Assembly: GCA_964438735.1 (NCBI GenBank)
Contig: CAYTLW010000149.1
Coordinates: 1 to 17,010, forward strand
Length of the DNA stretch: 17,010 nt
Direction: 5' to 3'
Source: CAYTLW01 sp964438735
GTDB taxonomy: Bacteria > Myxococcota_A > UBA9042
Position 1 is the first letter of the stretch, and each line of letters opens with the position of its first letter. Below the pieces are notes generated by a model that made no database searches, was not told the origin of the DNA, and was given only the letters and a program-made list of their open reading frames with translations. The translations under genes were made by a program, and so were the position numbers. This document shows, piece after piece, positions 14,662 to 17,010 of the stretch.

Positions 14662-16920
14662 ATGTCCCCCTTTGTCCACTTCATCCTGCGCCACCGGATC
14701 GGCGTGCTGCTGGCCTGTGCCGCCATCACCGCAGTCGCCGTGGCGAGCATGACCCGGGCCCGTGTCGGCACATCTGTGGCCGAACAATTCCTTGGCGAGC
14801 GGCCCGAACACACCCGCTACAAGGAGCTGATCGCGGAGTTCGGCAACGACGAGGTGTTGATCGTCGGCCTCGACGCCGTCGACGTGCTCTCCGAAGCCGG
14901 CCAGGAGCGGTTGCGCGCTGCGTTGGACAAGATCGAGGAGCGGCCAGAGGTCGCCCGGGTGACCAGCGTGTTGGACGCACAGAGGGTCAACGGCGACGGA
15001 GGCATCCTGCGGATCGAGGGCTGGGCCGACCTGGCCCTGGATCAACCCGACAGGTTGAACGCCATCACCGCTGCCATCGCCAAGGACCCGCTCACCGGCG
15101 GTCTGCTGATGGCCGAAGATGGCACCAGCGTGGTGCTCATCGAGCTGGCGCCGGATGCCGAACGCAAGGCGGAAGAGCTGGCCGGACTGGTCGTGCCGCT
15201 GATGGCACCTCTGGAGGAGGCTTTTGGCGTCGACAAGGTGCACGGCGCCGGCTTCATCTACGCGGTCGCCGAGAGCCTCCGGCAGGTGGAGATCAACGTG
15301 ACCCGCATCTTCCCGGTGGTCGCGTTGGTCCTGCTGCTCACCGTCTGGCTGCTATTCCGTCGTCTGTGGCCGGCGGCGCTGGCCTTGCTGGTCGCCATGC
15401 TGGCGGTGGTCTGGATGCTGGGCGCCCTGGTGGCGCTGGACCCGCAGCTGCATGCGCTGGTCTCCATGGCCCTGCCGGTGGTCCTCATTGTGGCGTTCTC
15501 GGACGTCGTGCACCTGTGTTCGGCCTACCTGCAATTGCTCGACGGTGACGTCACCAAGGAGGAGGCCGTCCTGGCCACCGCCGCCGAGGTGGGCCGCGCC
15601 TGTTTGCTGACCTCGGCGACGACCTTCGTCGGTTTCGTCAGTCTCGCCATCACCCCCACACCGATCATGCACACCATGGCCCTGTCCCTGGCCCTGGGGG
15701 TCGCGGTCGCGTTGTTGCTGGCGGTGACCGTGGTGCCGGCGTTGTTCTCATTGCTGCCGCGACCGGCTCCGCTGCGTGTGGGCGCCACGGCGCGCACCCA
15801 GGCCGGGCTGGATCGCCTGCTGGCCGTCGCCGCCGATCTGTCCCATCGGCGCCCGCGTACGGTGGTCCTGACGTTCGCTCTGGCATCCGCTCTCGCCGTG
15901 GGCTGCCTGCCCTGGTTCGCCATGGAAGCCGACTTCGCAGCCCGTTACGACGACGACAACCGGGTCAGCATGGATGTGGCGTGGTTTGACAAGCACTTCG
16001 GCGGCACCAACGCCGTGGAGGTCTACGTACGCGTGGCCGGCGAGGGCGACCTGCTCGATGGCGACCGTCTGGCCCGCATCGCCGCCTGGCAGGATCAGAT
16101 CGTGGCCTCGCCCGGCATCGAAAACGGCAGCTCCCTGGTCGACCTGGTGCGCCGCATCCACACCGCCATGAACCCCGGGGCCGCGGCGCTGCCCGTGAAC
16201 CGCCGCGCGCTGGCCGAGTACCTCGAACTCTTCACCATGTCGGGCGGCCGAGAGCTGGAGCGCCTGGTGGACTTCGACCGGCGCACCCTGCGCGTGGTCC
16301 TGCGCAGCGGCAACAACGGGGCCCGGGCCACGGCCGCGGTCGGCCAACTGGCCGAAGAACGGGGCCGGGCTATGCTCGGCGACGACCTGCAGGTGGAGGC
16401 CAGCGGCATGCTCTATCTGCTCGGGTTCTTCTTCGAGCAGATCCTCGACGGCCAGCGCCTGGGCTTGGGGGTCTCGTTCATCGTCATCGCGCTGATGATG
16501 ATGGTCGGTCTGCGCTCGATCCGCGTCGGCGCCCTGTCGATGATCCCCAACCTGCTGCCGCTGCTGGCCCTGGCGGGCATCATCTCCGTCTGGTTCGACG
16601 AGGTGGATACGGACGTCATCATCATCGGCATCATCGCCATCGGCATCGGCGTTGACGACACCATCCACTTCCTGATGCGCTATCGCGTGGAGGTCAGCGG
16701 CGGCAGCCCCGAGCCCGTCCGCCGCACATTCTCCTTTGCCGGTCGCGGCATCGCCATGACGACCATCATCCTGGTCGCTGGATTCCTGCCCTGCGCCGCC
16801 AGCGGCTTCGTGACCATGCAGATGTTGGGCACGCTCCTGCCCATCTGTCTGGTCGTCGCTTTCGCGGCCGATGTACTCCTGATACCGGCCATGATCCGGC
16901 TGGGTTGGATGCGACTCTGA
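14662..16920 (+). CDS. RND superfamily exporter, MMPL/HpnN-like type
   Basis: A 752-aa inner-membrane transporter made of two similar halves, each with one membrane segment, a large periplasmic domain and five more segments. Hydrophobic stretches lie near 13-30, 215-232, 236-258, 268-290, 315-333, 338-363, 400-420, 598-616, 620-645, 651-673, 697-716 and 722-745, giving the expected twelve. Proton-relay acids fall in TM4 (VAFSDVVHLCSAYL, Asp281) and TM10 (GIGVDDTIHFLMRYRVE, Asp665/Asp666). Size and half-repeat match the single-protein exporters that move lipids or hydrophobic compounds rather than AcrB-type pumps. ATG 14662 has GGAG five bases ahead; the upstream ATG at 14611 adds a poorly conserved, Arg/Ser-rich tail. 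Substrate is unknown. It is divergent from the iorA group and may be unrelated to it. Confidence 0.9.
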   Translation: MSPFVHFILRHRIGVLLACAAITAVAVASMTRARVGTSVAEQFLGERPEHTRYKELIAEFGNDEVLIVGLDAVDVLSEAGQERLRAALDKIEERPEVARVTSVLDAQRVNGDGGILRIEGWADLALDQPDRLNAITAAIAKDPLTGGLLMAEDGTSVVLIELAPDAERKAEELAGLVVPLMAPLEEAFGVDKVHGAGFIYAVAESLRQVEINVTRIFPVVALVLLLTVWLLFRRLWPAALALLVAMLAVVWMLGALVALDPQLHALVSMALPVVLIVAFSDVVHLCSAYLQLLDGDVTKEEAVLATAAEVGRACLLTSATTFVGFVSLAITPTPIMHTMALSLALGVAVALLLAVTVVPALFSLLPRPAPLRVGATARTQAGLDRLLAVAADLSHRRPRTVVLTFALASALAVGCLPWFAMEADFAARYDDDNRVSMDVAWFDKHFGGTNAVEVYVRVAGEGDLLDGDRLARIAAWQDQIVASPGIENGSSLVDLVRRIHTAMNPGAAALPVNRRALAEYLELFTMSGGRELERLVDFDRRTLRVVLRSGNNGARATAAVGQLAEERGRAMLGDDLQVEASGMLYLLGFFFEQILDGQRLGLGVSFIVIALMMMVGLRSIRVGALSMIPNLLPLLALAGIISVWFDEVDTDVIIIGIIAIGIGVDDTIHFLMRYRVEVSGGSPEPVRRTFSFAGRGIAMTTIILVAGFLPCAASGFVTMQMLGTLLPICLVVAFAADVLLIPAMIRLGWMRL

Positions 16921-17010
16921 AGCCGCACAAGAGCCCGCATCCACGCGCGCCCGCGAGCAGACCTGACCCAAAGTCGGTCGAAGCCCTGAAACTGTAGGAG
17001 AAGTAGAAGA
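16921..17010 (+). other. End of window: short gap with a possible ribosome site for a next gene
   Basis: Ninety bases after the exporter stop hold no ORF or clear terminator hairpin. AGGAG at 16996-17000 on the plus strand could serve a gene starting just past the window edge. Confidence 0.3.

Overview
The window is GC-rich, uses ATG, GTG and TTG starts with clear Shine-Dalgarno sites, and packs its genes tightly, so it is bacterial. An oxygen-sensitive type of 2-oxoacid:ferredoxin oxidoreductase, B12 radical chemistry and a CoA-thioester pathway point to an anaerobic or facultative catabolic lifestyle. The secreted mosaic protein in the middle has a style common in Myxococcota and other former Deltaproteobacteria. 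That placement is an inference; no rRNA or other marker gene is present.

Layout. Minus strand, 14513 to 9912: a 164-aa protein of uncertain family, a 1142-aa IorA-type oxidoreductase carrying a GltD-like flavoprotein module, and IorB. Plus strand, 7923 to 9818: one gene for a secreted multi-domain protein, bracketed by an imperfect 41-bp direct repeat. Minus strand again, 7655 to 1: HyuA, HyuB, an acyl-CoA dehydrogenase, a B12-binding mutase subunit, a mutase large subunit, and a family III (CaiB/BaiF) CoA-transferase cut by the window edge. Plus strand, 14662 to 16920: an RND/MMPL exporter transcribed divergently from the IorA group.

The minus-strand genes make sense together as a counterpart of the anaerobic indole-3-acetate (auxin) pathway described in Aromatoleum aromaticum (Iaa proteins). 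IorAB would turn indolepyruvate, from tryptophan, into indoleacetyl-CoA. The HyuAB pair would open an oxindole-acetate lactam with ATP to give 2-aminophenylsuccinate. The CaiB/BaiF enzyme would load CoA, and the B12 mutase would rearrange arylsuccinyl-CoA to arylmethylmalonyl-CoA. The acyl-CoA dehydrogenase would oxidise and decarboxylate that product to an aminocinnamoyl-CoA. Two sequence details fit this better than ordinary propionate metabolism. The mutase has a run of six glycines where classical methylmalonyl-CoA mutase has its His/Gln/Trp substrate loop, and the dehydrogenase has glycine at the usual catalytic glutamate position.

The most novel items are the IorA fusion, in which an NAD(P)-linked flavoprotein module sits between the TPP domain and the C-terminal ferredoxin, and the repeat-flanked secreted-protein gene that splits an otherwise co-directional catabolic cluster. 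The pathway assignment comes from family recognition and gene context only; no database search was run.
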